Source of the DNA: Silene latifolia
Taxonomy: Eukaryota; Streptophyta; Magnoliopsida; Caryophyllales; Caryophyllaceae
Length of the DNA stretch: 64,000 nt
Assembly (NCBI RefSeq): GCF_048544455.1
Contig: NC_133537.1
Location: forward strand, 68,020,134 to 68,084,133
Direction: 5' to 3'
In this document: in pieces, positions 46,218 through 58,200 of the stretch
Position numbering within the stretch: position 1 is the first letter of the stretch
Layout: the number at the start of each line of letters is the position of its first letter
Translations under genes and position numbers: made by a program
The notes under the pieces: generated by a model
Databases searched by the model: none
What the model was told of the DNA's origin: nothing
Seen by the model: the letters and a program-made list of their open reading frames with translations, nothing else

Positions 46218-47274
46218 GGAGTACGGGTATGAGTCGGGATTTAATTATTAAATAATGGGTACGAGTCGGGATTTGAATTTAATTATATTAAATTATATAA
46301 TTTAATTTAGCTAGATTAGTTAGTAATTAAATGTATTTAATTATTATATTTAGGTGACGGTTTTGTGCAAGATTATTATTAGCCGGATTGCTTACGGAGT
46401 ATGCTAAAAGGTGGGTTTATCCTACTCAGTTTCAATATTGTGTTTATTTTCTAATGAGTCATTTGTTATCAATTGCATTAAATGAGTCGGTAATTGGCAT
46501 GTTATATGGTATATTGCATTTATTGTGTTGTCTTGTATGTCGGAGGACATGGAGGTTTGATTGGTTACTTGTTGTATGGAGACGGAAGGCGGTTGGGAGA
46601 CCGTCTTTCGCTTGAGTCGCCTCTTGGAGCTTCCCACTCCAAGAGGGATGTGCACATTAATGGCTTGAGTTACGGAGGGACTCGTGTGGTTGAGACACGA
46701 CGTCTGGCAGGGGATCCGGTTGGCTTCCGGACCCGGTATGTTTGGGCGTGTCCCGGTACCTGTTTGTGGTTGTTGGTATGTATGGGCGTGTCCCGGTACC
46801 AGTGTGGGTGTCGGTATATCTAGGCGTGTCCCGGTACCGTGGTAGTGGTTGTTTGATAATGGTTCATTCATGTTATAGTCATGTTGCATACTCACACACT
46901 TTGAGTCGTGTCACACTTTATTTATTTATTTAAACTGACGTTTGTGTGTCTGTGTACTTGTTACCTATTTCCGGGGTGGCCTGTGTCGATCCATATGATA
47001 TTTCCAATCATATGGGGAGCAGGTTAAGTACAGGTTTTGCTTGTTGACGTAATCGGGATTTGGGCCGCGCCTTGGAATCGGAGTCGAGTAGTGTAGCATG
47101 GATGACATAATCATAGACGAGTTGTATTTCATTTATCCATTATTTTATATTTGTAATAACTAAACTTGTATTTATAATAAATGTTTCTTAATTGTATCTC
47201 CAGTTTACCGCCTCGGGAAACCGAGATGGTAACATCTCCCAATTACCTTGACCGGGTAAGAAGGGGGTGTTACA
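46218..47274 (+). mobile_element. Tekay-like solo LTR, right part
   Basis: It continues the LTR begun at 30509. It contains three spaced copies of GGGCGTGTCCCGGTACC or a variant (about 46743-46835), then CGCCTCGGGAAACCGAGATG, and ends GGGTGTTACA before TATAC (47275-47279). Confidence 0.82.
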
Positions 47275-47346
47275 TATACTCCCTCCGTCCCAACTTAGTT
47301 TTCTTATCTTATTGAAAAAAAAAATCAACCTTCCAGCAGTTGCTCA
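47275..47346. other. Worn MITE start
   Basis: TACTCCCTCCGTCCCAAC at about 47278 is the widespread terminal phrase of plant Stowaway-like MITEs. The other end was not found within the short piece before the LINE insertion. Confidence 0.45.
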
Positions 47347-47361
47347 ACATTGACACAGGAG

Positions 47362-47798
47362 ATAATGGTAGAGTCGTTTTGCTATGAGCAAAAAAGTGTT
47401 GATCTAATAGTATTCTTGTTGCTGAAACTCTCGCTTTAAAAGAAGACATTTTAGCAGCTAAATACTTAGGAATCTCGAAGTTAATTGTAGGAAGTGATAA
47501 TTTATGTATTATCAACTCAATCCGTAATACTTTGGCAAATTCTTTGGAAAATTTCTAGTATTATCAAGGATGTAAAATTAGATCTTCAGTTCTTTGATGA
47601 AGTGATAATTAAACATTGTTTTCGTGAGGTCAACAAAGTTGCCGATTTTATGGCTTCTATTGGACCTTTCGAGGTGGTTTGAAAGCCGGTGGCTTCAATT
47701 TACCTCTATCATTCGAAAGGATGAGATAGGTTGAACTTACCTTAGAGGATCAATCTAGTTTTATTACCTAATAAAAAAAAAAAAAAACAAAACAAAAA
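47362..47798 (+). mobile_element. Very short LINE copy: RNase H-like end and poly(A)
   Basis: A 15-bp perfect duplication, ACATTGACACAGGAG, lies at 47347-47361 and 47799-47813, and an A-rich tail ends at 47798. Only the C-terminal RNase H-like part of a plant LINE remains. AETLALKEDILAAKYLGISK and LIVGSDNLCIINSIR are followed, in another frame after about 47540, by ISSIIKDVKLDLQFFDEV and HCFREVNKVADFMAS. The frameshift and early truncation make it dead. It is a different LINE type from the one at 20857-23250. Confidence 0.9.
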
Positions 47799-47813
47799 AC
47801 ATTGACACAGGAG

Positions 47814-48064
47814 GATTTAGGACATTTGCAACCTCCTTGTGCTTTAAAAAAAGGTTTATGAATTCATAAATGAGGAGTTACAATTTTATATTCAAGTTTG
47901 TGTTTATATTTTTACAATGCCAAAACTGTTGCTGTTAACACAATAACATCATTAATGAAGCACGTTGTAACACATTCCAGGACGTCAATTACGCCGTTGT
48001 CAAGAACAGTGTAGCTCTTTCAATAACTGGAAAATTTGTAATCAGCTGAAGAATTGTCGAATGA
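47814..48064. other. 3' flank of the MATE gene
   Basis: No gene seen. The DNA is AT-rich and may include the MATE 3' UTR and polyadenylation region, since transcription enters from the right. Confidence 0.5.
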
Positions 48065-50209
48065 TCAGTTCAATAGTCTCTGTTCATCTATATTTGTTCC
48101 ATTACCACCTTTAGAATTTGATTCTAATAGTCTTTCCTTTGCCTTGCATACCTGTAATACCAACAAAACAGTGAGCACAATAAAGACCCCCTATGCTATT
48201 TTTTCCCTCTAAATAGCTGAGATATTAATCAAATAAGAAATAGCAAAAGAGGTGGGTCATACTTGTTTTTCCCAGTTTGTAGAAGCATTAATGATGGATA
48301 AAAGCAGCACTTGCACAGTAGAACCACAAAGGATTCCGATCCACAAGCCTCTTCCTCTCATTTGTAGCCAGAAGCCTAGTGTTGCTGCGATTGGGATTCC
48401 GAAAAGATAGTATGCAGCAAGATTCACATAAGCACCTATATGTTGCCATCCACATCCCCTAGCGACGCCTGTTTTACAAGACGCCCGAAAGAAAAGCCTA
48501 ATTAAATGTGTGAACTTGCATTCTCTGATCATCTTCCGACTAACCAAGTAATGCTTACCAGAGAGAACGGCTTGTAGACCGTCTATTAGAATATTGAGAC
48601 AAACCAAAGGCGCCATGCTCGCGGCATAATCTATGACTTCTTTGTCATCGCTGAAAGCATATCCGAAAACTCTTCGTGAGGCGAATAAGGTGGAGCTTAC
48701 AAGTATACCACAACCCACCTGAATCACCAAAGCTGCCAAGGCAGCTGTTCGAGCGCGTTCAGGGTTCCCTGCCCCAAGTTCGTTGGCCACCCTTGTGCTG
48801 TATATTAAATTCAAAATCAAAATGTATAAGAAATCTAAAACAAATTTGTTATGCAGTACTCCGTATAAGAAAAATACTTGTCAAAAGCATACCTTGCTGC
48901 AGCACTAATTCCGTAAGGTAATGCATAGAGTGCTGCGATAGTTGTCAAGCTATTACCGACCAAACATGCACACAAAACATAGTCATTTCATATGCAATGA
49001 GGAATGATACAAATGCTCTGGGAGTAGTTACAAATAAACATTACCACACTGAGAGGATAGAAGTTTCGAGTTCAGGATTCGGTAGCAGCCCTGATAGCAA
49101 GATCAGCAACTCATATGACCACCATTCTAAACTATAAGCATACGAATTAATCGTTAGTCAAAAGATCTGGTTTTCTCAAGTAGTTTTTTCTGTAACAAAT
49201 GTGAGGAATTAATTATAAGATGCAAAGAGAAATTGAACTTACCAAACCATTGTAGCGGAAGGAATGGCATAACCAAAAAACTCTCCAATTCCATGGAAGA
49301 TGTCCATGGAGAGTGGAGAACGGGTTTCTGCGCAAGAAGAAGAGAATTTCATGTATAAAGCGAGGAAAACAACGTTCACCCAAAATGACATATTCATTGC
49401 CAAAGCAGCTCCGACATTGTATAGCCCTGACTTAAACACCAGAGCCCAACATAGTGGTATATGGAGACACATAGTTGCGAAGGAAGTAATGACCATCGGC
49501 ATGACCAAACTTTGAACTTGAAAGAATCGAACAAGTGGTTGAAGAACTGCACAGGCAAAGAGGGACGGAACTAGGAGTGTACAGAATCTACCGGCTTCGT
49601 GGGCAATCGATGGTTCTTGTCCCATTAATACAAGGATTTTATCCATGTTAATCCATATCATGGAAATCGGAATGCAGGTCAAGAGGAGACACAAAATGGC
49701 GGTGTATGTTTGAGTTCCAAGTTTGTTGTGTTGTTGTGCTCCATAGGCTTGTCCGCTTAAAGTCTCCAGTGCACTCGACATCCCAAACTGAGAAAAAAGC
49801 ATGTTAAAAACTAATGCAATGAAGCAGGGAGAAAGTGTCCTATCTAATAAAATACAGCATAGCAGCAATTAGCAAAAGAGCTCAAACAATGTATATTCCT
49901 TACCTAATAAAATAAAATACAAAAGTATGAATACTGTTGGCGGAAAGCATAAAACTTTACCAAGAAGCTAAAACCGGTGACAGTACAAAAGGAAAAGGCG
50001 ATAGCAGTACTGGAAAGATAAAGTGGACCAAGATGGCCAGCCATCATCTGAGAAATAACTTGTAACATGTATTGTAACAAGACTACAGCCATCATTGGAC
50101 CTGCAATCCAACTTATCGTCTTCATCTCGTCTACTATAATTCGCCATCTTACATGTCGTCTTCCAAATGCCTGGTTTCCTCTGTTATTCTCAAGCAGCCC
50201 TTCTTCCAT
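48065..50209 (-). CDS. MATE/DTX efflux transporter, seven exons, intact
   Basis: This is a membrane antiporter of the MATE (detoxification, DTX) family, which uses an ion gradient to export metabolites or xenobiotics across the plasma or vacuolar membrane. Exons in order of transcription are 49961-50209, 49243-49787, 49045-49131, 48893-48949, 48559-48797, 48263-48468 and 48065-48151. All introns have GT-AG borders and phases fit, giving 1470 nt or 489 residues, the normal family length. Visible family signatures include [15 protein letters not shown] in TM1, [59 protein letters not shown] at the exon 2/3 junction, and [15 protein letters not shown]. Twelve membrane spans are expected. The N terminus (about 40 residues) and the short charged C terminus should be cytosolic. 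The substrate cannot be read from sequence. No break was seen. Confidence 0.94.
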
Positions 50210-50480
50210 CTTCTTATTTATCTCTATCTCTCTATGATGATGTTGTCAGCGTTTGAATATATATATATATATATGTGTGCGTGTCGCGTAGAATATCGCT
50301 GTATGTGATCAGTGATTACGGCACGATTATTATGCTGATTGATTGATATTAACAAGTCCTGTCTAATTAATTAAGATGTTGGATGGACCTCTTCTTTACA
50401 GTATAATAATTTGTAGCAAGTTGTAGACATGCTTCATATGCTTTCTACTCTTATTTGTCTCATTACCTAACACCCTAAAA
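50210..50480 (-). promoter_or_regulatory. MATE promoter and 5' leader, shared with the orphan copy
   Basis: Upstream of the ATG is a CTCTCT-rich leader and an (AT)n run (about 50256-50272). Several blocks match the DNA upstream of the orphan exon: TCTCTATGATGATGTTGTCA versus CTCAATGATATTGTCAATG, and TTCTTTACAGTATAATAATT (about 50392) versus TTTCTTTACTGTACAATTTG (about 7301). The duplication therefore included several hundred bases of promoter. No specific operator was identified. Confidence 0.55.
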
Positions 50481-50679
50481 CTTGTAAATTTTTAATTAGG
50501 GAGGTTTTGTTTAATCATTATTTTGTTCTTAGATACTTACTTTAATAAACATCTAAAAGAGGAGAGGAGTCAAGAAAGGAGGATATACACCAAGTCAAGG
50601 CATTATGTATGTAGGATAGACTTGTCCACCAAGTTACCAACTCGGAATTCTCATGAAATCAACTCTCCAATATGAAGTC

Positions 50680-50800
50680 TTTTTTAGTGACCGTAACAAA
50701 CTTGGAACGTCTCACAACCCATTTCTTTTTTAAAATTATTTAAATTGGGTGTGAGTTGTCACAAGCTTGTCACGCTCACAAGTAAGAATTTGTGTTTTTA
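50680..50800. mobile_element. Small MITE-like inverted repeat
   Basis: GTCTCACAACCCATTT and the facing AATTGGGTGTGAG form inverted arms. The outer parts (CCGTAACAAACTT and AAGCTTGTCACGC) resemble the MITEs at 2747-2918 and 7067-7241. The ends are imprecise. Confidence 0.5.
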
Positions 50801-52241
50801 GAAAATTCTTATGAATTAAGCGCGAGGGGGGTTTATTTCCCATGATATATGGCAAAGCAGAGGATACTTATCTCTGTGCAGCAACTCAATTGTTGGAGAG
50901 TTTGTTGAAACTTGTACTTCAGAACACAGTAGTAACTCTGCTCCAACAAGGGGAGATAGATACACTGATGAAGAGCTCCAAATAGTCGCTTCATCATTTA
51001 TACAAATCCATCCAGCAGCAGTTCAAGCATACCCCAAGTCCCCCATTCCCCAACACATTTCGAAAACCTTGGGTTTTGATTCTTTACTGTAATCTTCGCA
51101 TAACCTAACAATTTCTTGTACGCACACTTAGCATTGTCTAACAGCTTAATGCTTCCATGACTTGAATTGCAAATCAGGTATCACGCGAGTGAGAAACAAC
51201 AATTTAAGGTAAAATTCGCAAAGAGCAGATGACTCTTGTAAAATGGTTACTTTGGCCTACCCAGACTTGCGTTTCCGAACTCCACGAACAAAAAAAACTG
51301 TCATCAAGCCAACTAGAAATCAAAGGTGCCTTAGCTGACAAGGCACTACTGAGAGTGACCGTCTTGCATCAAGTGAAGATTACCTCTGACCTTGATCCAT
51401 GAATTACTGTCAACTGTCATCCTCTTAAAAGTACAAAGCCAATGATTCAAGTTTCTTGTATGCACAATGCCACTAAAAAGCATTCAATTATGGACCCATT
51501 CCAAGAATTTCAATGCAAAGATAAGACAACTGATTACATCCAACTCTTCCTGAAAAGGTTAATTCACCATTCAATTTGTAATCCCTCAAATACATCTTTT
51601 GCTATTCAAGTGTATTAAATCGGAAACAACTTGTTAAGTTTTACACTTTAAACAAACGACTGGCTGATAAATTCACTAATAGGTAATGGTAATCCTCCCA
51701 ATTTGGATACACTGAAATCAAATTAAACTCCAATTTTTGTACACATGAGAAATACAAATGTGATGAAAACATTTTTTAGGAATATATATGACACAAAATG
51801 AACAATAATTCTAGTCTTCTATTCAATGCTATAAGCCTTATAAAAACATTCCGGATGCACTGCAGATTTATCAGTTACTTTTCCTTCCCCAAAGTACATG
51901 ACAACAACGATGCAGCTAAGCGATTTTCCACTGTTATCATATTACTCCTGCTTTCCAACTTGTTAGGTAAAATCTTTCCTTGTAAATATTCTATTCCACT
52001 TGAAAAACATCTTACCCAATGGGAGTAATAATCCCAAAATTGTGATAAGGAACTTGCACGACACACCAATGGGGCGGCTAATATCATTGCGGCTCAATGA
52101 AGTTCCAAAAAGTGTCAGGTAGACAAAAACCATGCTACAAGTGATGAACGTTCTTCGCTATTATATCTGTCTTAACTCTTAACCATCATTGGCAGCATGA
52201 TTACTCGGGAAGTTGGAACGCAAAAGACACCACTTGCCATC
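50801..52241. other. Intergenic DNA between the two host genes
   Basis: No domain, RNA gene or clear transposon end was seen. Part of it next to 52242 should be the 3' UTR of the pseudouridine synthase gene, which reads leftward. Confidence 0.5.
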
Positions 52242-55200
52242 TCACTTCTCCCCTCCTAGAGCTTTGAGATCATTTTCTTTTAGTTCAACATACTTCCCAA
52301 GCCTACAGAAAAAAAAAAAATGGCAGACAAAATAATGTTGAGAAGGTAATAGTTTGTAAATGGTTTAACGTGTTTTATTATCAATAAATTAAACTTTAGG
52401 TCCTGTGCAAGAATAGAATTAGGTCCCTCATAGTTAGGGATGGGATTTGCAGATCACGGATCTATCCAAAATTTCACAATCCATACGGGATCCAATATAA
52501 TTTTTCATGTAATCCGAGTACATACCCGATCCACGATATAATCCAAAAGCCAATTTGACCTAATAAAAATGTACTATATGGCCAAAATTGAAAGTGTAAT
52601 AAAGCATTAAAGCCTATATTTTTTAAGAAACTTATTTGGATGGACCAATAATGGATTTAGTTCGGATTTTTTATGTTGGATTTGAATATGGGTTTTTAAA
52701 TAATGAATCTGGGGCGGATTTCTTAAAGTTTGGTTTGGATTGGATTTTTTCCTTTGGATTGATTCCATTTAGGATCGGTTTCAGCCTCAATTGCCATCCC
52801 TTTTGTTTGAAGAGGCGCAAGATGCATCGAGGCCGCTAAGGGGCCGAGGCCTAGGCCTGTGTTACCCCAACTCTCCGACACGGGTGTTATGTCTGACACG
52901 TGTCGAGTGTCGGATACGACTATTTTGTGCAAAATTTTCAATTTTTTGGTCTAAAGTAAAGTGTCAAAGTGTCGTGTCGGTATCGGCACGATAGGTGTCG
53001 CACACTCGACACGGCAGTTAAGTGAAGTGTCGGAGTAACATAGGCCGAGGCAACGAGGCGTAAAACGCAAGGCGAATGCCTGCATCTGTGTGGTTAGACT
53101 GTGCGGCCATATTTTTGGTAACAAATTTGGATTTTCCCAATAACATTTTGGGCAACAATACCCTTTTAAGAGTTTTCAAATTGGCTAATATGTAAATAAG
53201 TAAAAGTTGGCAAAAATGGGGAAAAGAAATGGCGTTATTATAAAATTTATTTATAGAATAAAAAGATATGAAAATTGTGTATTAATGAGCTTAGTTAGGT
53301 GAGCCTTTTCTAGAAGGCACACCTAAAATGCACCGAGGCTTTTGGCTAGTGCGTCATACAAGGTGTGCTTTAACGGCGCTCCAAGCACGCTTTTTTAACT
53401 AAGGTTTGAAAAGGCGCTAGGCGCTAAGGGGGTGAGACGCCAAGGCGCAAGGGGAAAGCGCGCACCCTTTGGACGCAATGCACTCCATTTTTAGTAACAA
53501 CTTTGTATTTCCCAAATAAAATTTTGGGCAATAATACCCTTTTTAGGAGTTCTCAAGTTGGCTAACAGGTAAGAAATAAAAGTTAGGAATAATGGGGAAG
53601 AAATGGCATCTGTGTTACTCTGACTCCCCGACACGGTGTCGTGTCTGACGCGTCTATTTTGGGTGAATTTTCCTATTTTGTGGTCTAAATTGAAGTGTCG
53701 AAGTGTCGTGTCGGACACCAACACGTGTCTGACAAGCGACACGACAGTTAAGTGTCGGAGTAACATAGAATGGCATAACTAAAGATCTAGAAGAAAAAAC
53801 ACTGAAAGTGCGTAGTGTGAGCCTTATCTAAAAGGTGCACCTAAAATGCACCGTGGCGCTTTGGCAAGCTAAGGTGTGCCTTACATGCACTTCCGGCGCG
53901 CTTTTTTAAACTGAGGCCAACCCTACTTGGATGACGATGAAATGGAACAATGGGGAAAATGGAAAACACGGGAATGAAATCCAGAGCAAGATTGCTTAAG
54001 ACCTTATAAATACACCACATCCATACGCAATACGCTCTAATACTTATAGAGCGTCTCTTATTCAACGTGATAGAATACGCTCTAACCCAAAACTGGAGAA
54101 AAGGAAAATGTCAAAGGAAAATAAGAGTTCTGGTGGAGTTATGAAAATGCAAAAGGTGAAAGTAAAAAGTCAACGCAAAGAATTGGTAGCCGCTGAATTT
54201 CAAATACGAAGAACTTGATGCCATACTTCCGCATTTTAAAAGTCATGGGAGCAAAATTACTATACAGATTTCAAGCTCACTAAAAATATAATTTGTGCCC
54301 ATAAAAAATAATGCCATGAGTGAGGCACCACCCTGTCACGTGAGAACTCTTGTAGCTAATTAAACAGCAAATCATCACAGCTTCAAAAAGAGAGGATCTT
54401 GATGATGGTTAATACAAGGTCTTCCTATAGTTACTATAACTACGAAGATCAGAGAGAGGAGCATGTACTGGAATGGTCAACAACTTCGAAAAGAGAGGAT
54501 CTTGATGAATAGGTACAATTATTCAGATTTCTTTTAAAGGAAGTGACAAGAGATTAACGCGCCATTTAAAAGCAAAGCATAGATGATTGAACCAAAACAT
54601 GTTGGCTTGTCAAAAAGGAGAAGTTATACAGAACCTAACATTTCAATATCAGCTACTTGGACATGACTATATTAATGCCACCATTACCATCAAGGTGTAC
54701 CTTTGTCATAAGATCAATATTTTATGTTATCACTCTCTCCCTCACAAGGCAGCTGTCGTCCTAAGTTGCAAGTTCCAACAAGTCCAGAATCCAAAGTCCA
54801 AACCTATTTTTCTAGCTAGTAACTCAAAGAGCAAGTAACAAAATCATACAAACTTGCATCATAAGATGTTCTTCCCTCTACAAATTGGAGGACCATACAA
54901 GCTCCAAGGTTTTGTGTGAGCTTGTACGACATCGCTGATGATTTAGAGATGCCATGTTTTTCAAAATCTTGTCACTCCTATCTATTAAAAACCCGGGCAA
55001 TAAGTTTAAACTAGGATGGTTTGACCACAATCTATGATATGACCATCTTATTAAAGTGTTAAAAAAATTCCTAATCCAGTATTGCAAACAGTTTCAAATT
55101 ATAGGGGAACGCTGCCCAGTTGAACCCTCGTGCTTGGAGTGCAGCATCTTTGGAGAGGCCAGGGTAATGGTGATGATGAGATGACTAAGTTGATCAAGCT

Positions 55201-58200
55201 TTTAACCATCCGTTTGATTGTTATAAACATACACGGTGACATACGAAAATTTATAGGTAAAGAAATTTAGGATCTTGAGGCACCCAACTTACACACATGG
55301 TGCATAAATCGGCTATTTTTTGTCATATTTGAGAAATTAAGCTGCAGGAACCTCACATGCCGTTACTTTAAGGCACAAAAAATATTTCATTCTCTCAACA
55401 TGACAACATTGTTTCAAGCTACTAAAGGCTAAAGCAGAAAACAGCGACAGCATCTATCTTAAGATAAATACAAAACAATACTTGGTCACTTTTAGCCACT
55501 ACTACTAGTTACTGGGCAATATGCAGAAAACAGAAACTTCCATCAAAATTCCTAAAAGAAAACAAGGAAAGCTGCAAACTTAATACTTACCTGAGGTCAG
55601 TGGAAAGCCTGAACCCACCAATGCGTGTTCTTTTTAGGGTATGAATCTGGAAAAGGTTAAACAAACAGCATGACATTAGGAAAATTCTAAATCACGGAGT
55701 AGTCGAGAAAGATAACCATAACAATATTAAATATATCATTAAAGGGGTTTTCTATTCTGACATGCCCAAAACAAAACAAAAAAAGATTGTTTAGAGAGTA
55801 CGGATTCTCATTGATACTTATCCACATTATACATGTGTTACTTTTTAAGAGGTGCTGAGAATCATGTTTTCATCGGTCAGTTAAATATTATTGAGAAGAT
55901 GGTGTGATAGTTGTCAAGTACTTCCAAAATCTAATATGGAGGCATAAAATGAAAAAAATAACTGACAAAAATGTTCTTGGTTTTGATACCACTGATTGGG
56001 CTCGTAGCACTACTGAACTTTCCTATATGTATGTTGAACAGGGCCATATCTGAGTGAAAGCAAGTAAAGACAAGTGCAGCTGCCTGATAGAACTGATAGT
56101 TACCCTAGTTAGCGAATACTGTCTCACAGGAGACGAAAAACAGCCGCAATCATGCTGTCAGTAATCAGTAGTTAATAATAGCTCAAAAAGAGGAACCAAC
56201 CTCAAGCCCAGCGTTTTTCACCAGCTCGCGAACCTCATGGTTTCTTCCTTCACTAACCTGTCAATTGCTCCATAAATTAGTTGGTAAAGAATCCCAACCT
56301 CACCAAAGCTAGCAACCATTAACCCTTTATTTGGAGGGATACAATTTCCCTTGTTTGGTCAGCAGGGGTGGACAAATGTGTATGGGGGATGAAATTGAGA
56401 GATCCATTTTCCCACCTCCAAGAAAAATCATAATTCCTTCAATATATGAAAGATTTTGAGTAAATCATAATCCCTCCAATATATGAAAAATTTGGAGGAA
56501 AAACTCTCTTGCTCCATTATAGAGACAAATAGAAATTTCAGCTTCAGGAGAAGCATATGATGATTATGTGGAGAAACAATGCAACTTACAACACTAATAA
56601 CTATGAGCTACGCCTGCCCTTTACATCTCAACTACCTGAAGACACCATAGAAGTATACAACAAGCCATTCTATTTGTACAACATCATAGCCTTGATCCCA
56701 AAATGATTTGGGGTCGGCCGACATGAATCAACCTTTAGAACCGACCGTCACTGAGTGGTCGCACACCACAAAACGGAAAGAGATAGAAAGAAAAGAGTGA
56801 AAAGCAAATGAGAAGGAAAACATAATACTAAGGTCAAGCTAAACCTATAGGTATAAAAATTAACAGTTCAGTTTTATGCTACAAAAACTTGGATATAAAT
56901 AAAATTAATAACAATTATTTTGAAAATAGAAGTAAAATTTAATGTTTGAAAATTTTTAAAAGTAAACAAAGCATTATTATATAAGGAGTTTAAACAAGAG
57001 AAAATTGTTGATTACAACCTTTTAAAAATCACTTTTTGAAAATTACAGCTTTATATAATTTTTTTTGCAAATTACATCCAAAATATCACTTTTTTTTCTA
57101 AAATTGCGCCAAGTTGAGGATTCTGGCTAATTTTTAAAAAATCTGACCGATATACCCTTGTCTTATTTTAAAGCTTACCCAGATTTTTTTACCCTCAACA
57201 TCAATCTCTTCTAAAACCCTAAAATCTAATTTCTCAAAAATCAATCCAACATTCTCAAATCAATTAATTAATCAAACAAATTACAACAACAACAACAACA
57301 ACAAAATCAACATTTGTTGCATCATCAAGAAGCCCAAAATTGAAGAACCCTAATTATTTCCAATTTGGGGAAATTGATTTATAAAGTATAAGAGAGATGA
57401 TGAAGAACACTAACAATTTTTAAGAGAAAATGGAAATAATAGAATTCAATTATATTGATTAAGATTTGAAGAAGAGGGGCAAATTGAATTAGGTGAGAAT
57501 GTTGAAAAATGGAGAATTAGGAGAGATGATGGAGTTGTGAAATATGATGAACATAAGAGATGAATTATAAGGGATGAACATAAAGGATATAAAAGATGAA
57601 GGTAAGGGCATTTTCGTCAAAAAAGATGAACTCAAGTGACAAAAATTCAAATTTGCATCAATTTTCCACCGGAGTAAATGTTTTGGCTGTAATTTCTCAT
57701 CGGAAGTGATATCCTGGATGTAACTTACAAAAAAAAATTATATAAGGCTGTAATTTTCAAAAAAGGGTTTTTCAAAGGCTATAATCAACAATTTTCTCTT
57801 TAAACAAATAAATACTGAAGAAAAAAAAATCAAATTCCATCATCCACACTTATCATTTCCCTCCACAACGCTCTCTCCGTCACCATACACTATTCAATCA
57901 CAAGTTATCTCCTATCATTTTGAATCACCTTCATCCAAGTTTTTTTGGGTCTTCCTCTACCCCTTGCAACCTTTTATGTTCCCTAAGTTTTGAGCGTCCT
58001 AACTGGTGCATTAATAGGTCTCCGTCTCACATGGCCAAACCATCCTAACCGATTCTCCATCATCTTGTCCTCTATTGGCGACACTCTCTTTGTATAACAA
58101 ATTATAACAAATTAAATTGATCCCCCAAAATTAACATGCATAGGAATCATAATAATGCAACCAAATTCAAATTTACGAAGATCAATGCATACTGAAATGA

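Larger units (their letters stand above)
52303..55590 (-). other. Long last intron of the pseudouridine synthase gene
   Basis: A 3.3-kb intron. About 52800-53920 is built of two related repeat copies, each containing GGCGCAAGG-type segments, ATTTTGGGCAANAATACCCTTTT and a closing CGCTTTTTTAA. A foldback element is nested in each. The rest (about 53930-55590) shows no recognisable feature. The branch and acceptor at 52303 (TTCTGTAG read on the minus strand) follow a T-rich run. Confidence 0.65.

Noticed and set aside
46422-46933. Frames of 60-157 codons on both strands
   Set aside because: They lie in the right part of a Tekay-like LTR and read through its GGGCGTGTCCCGG repeats.
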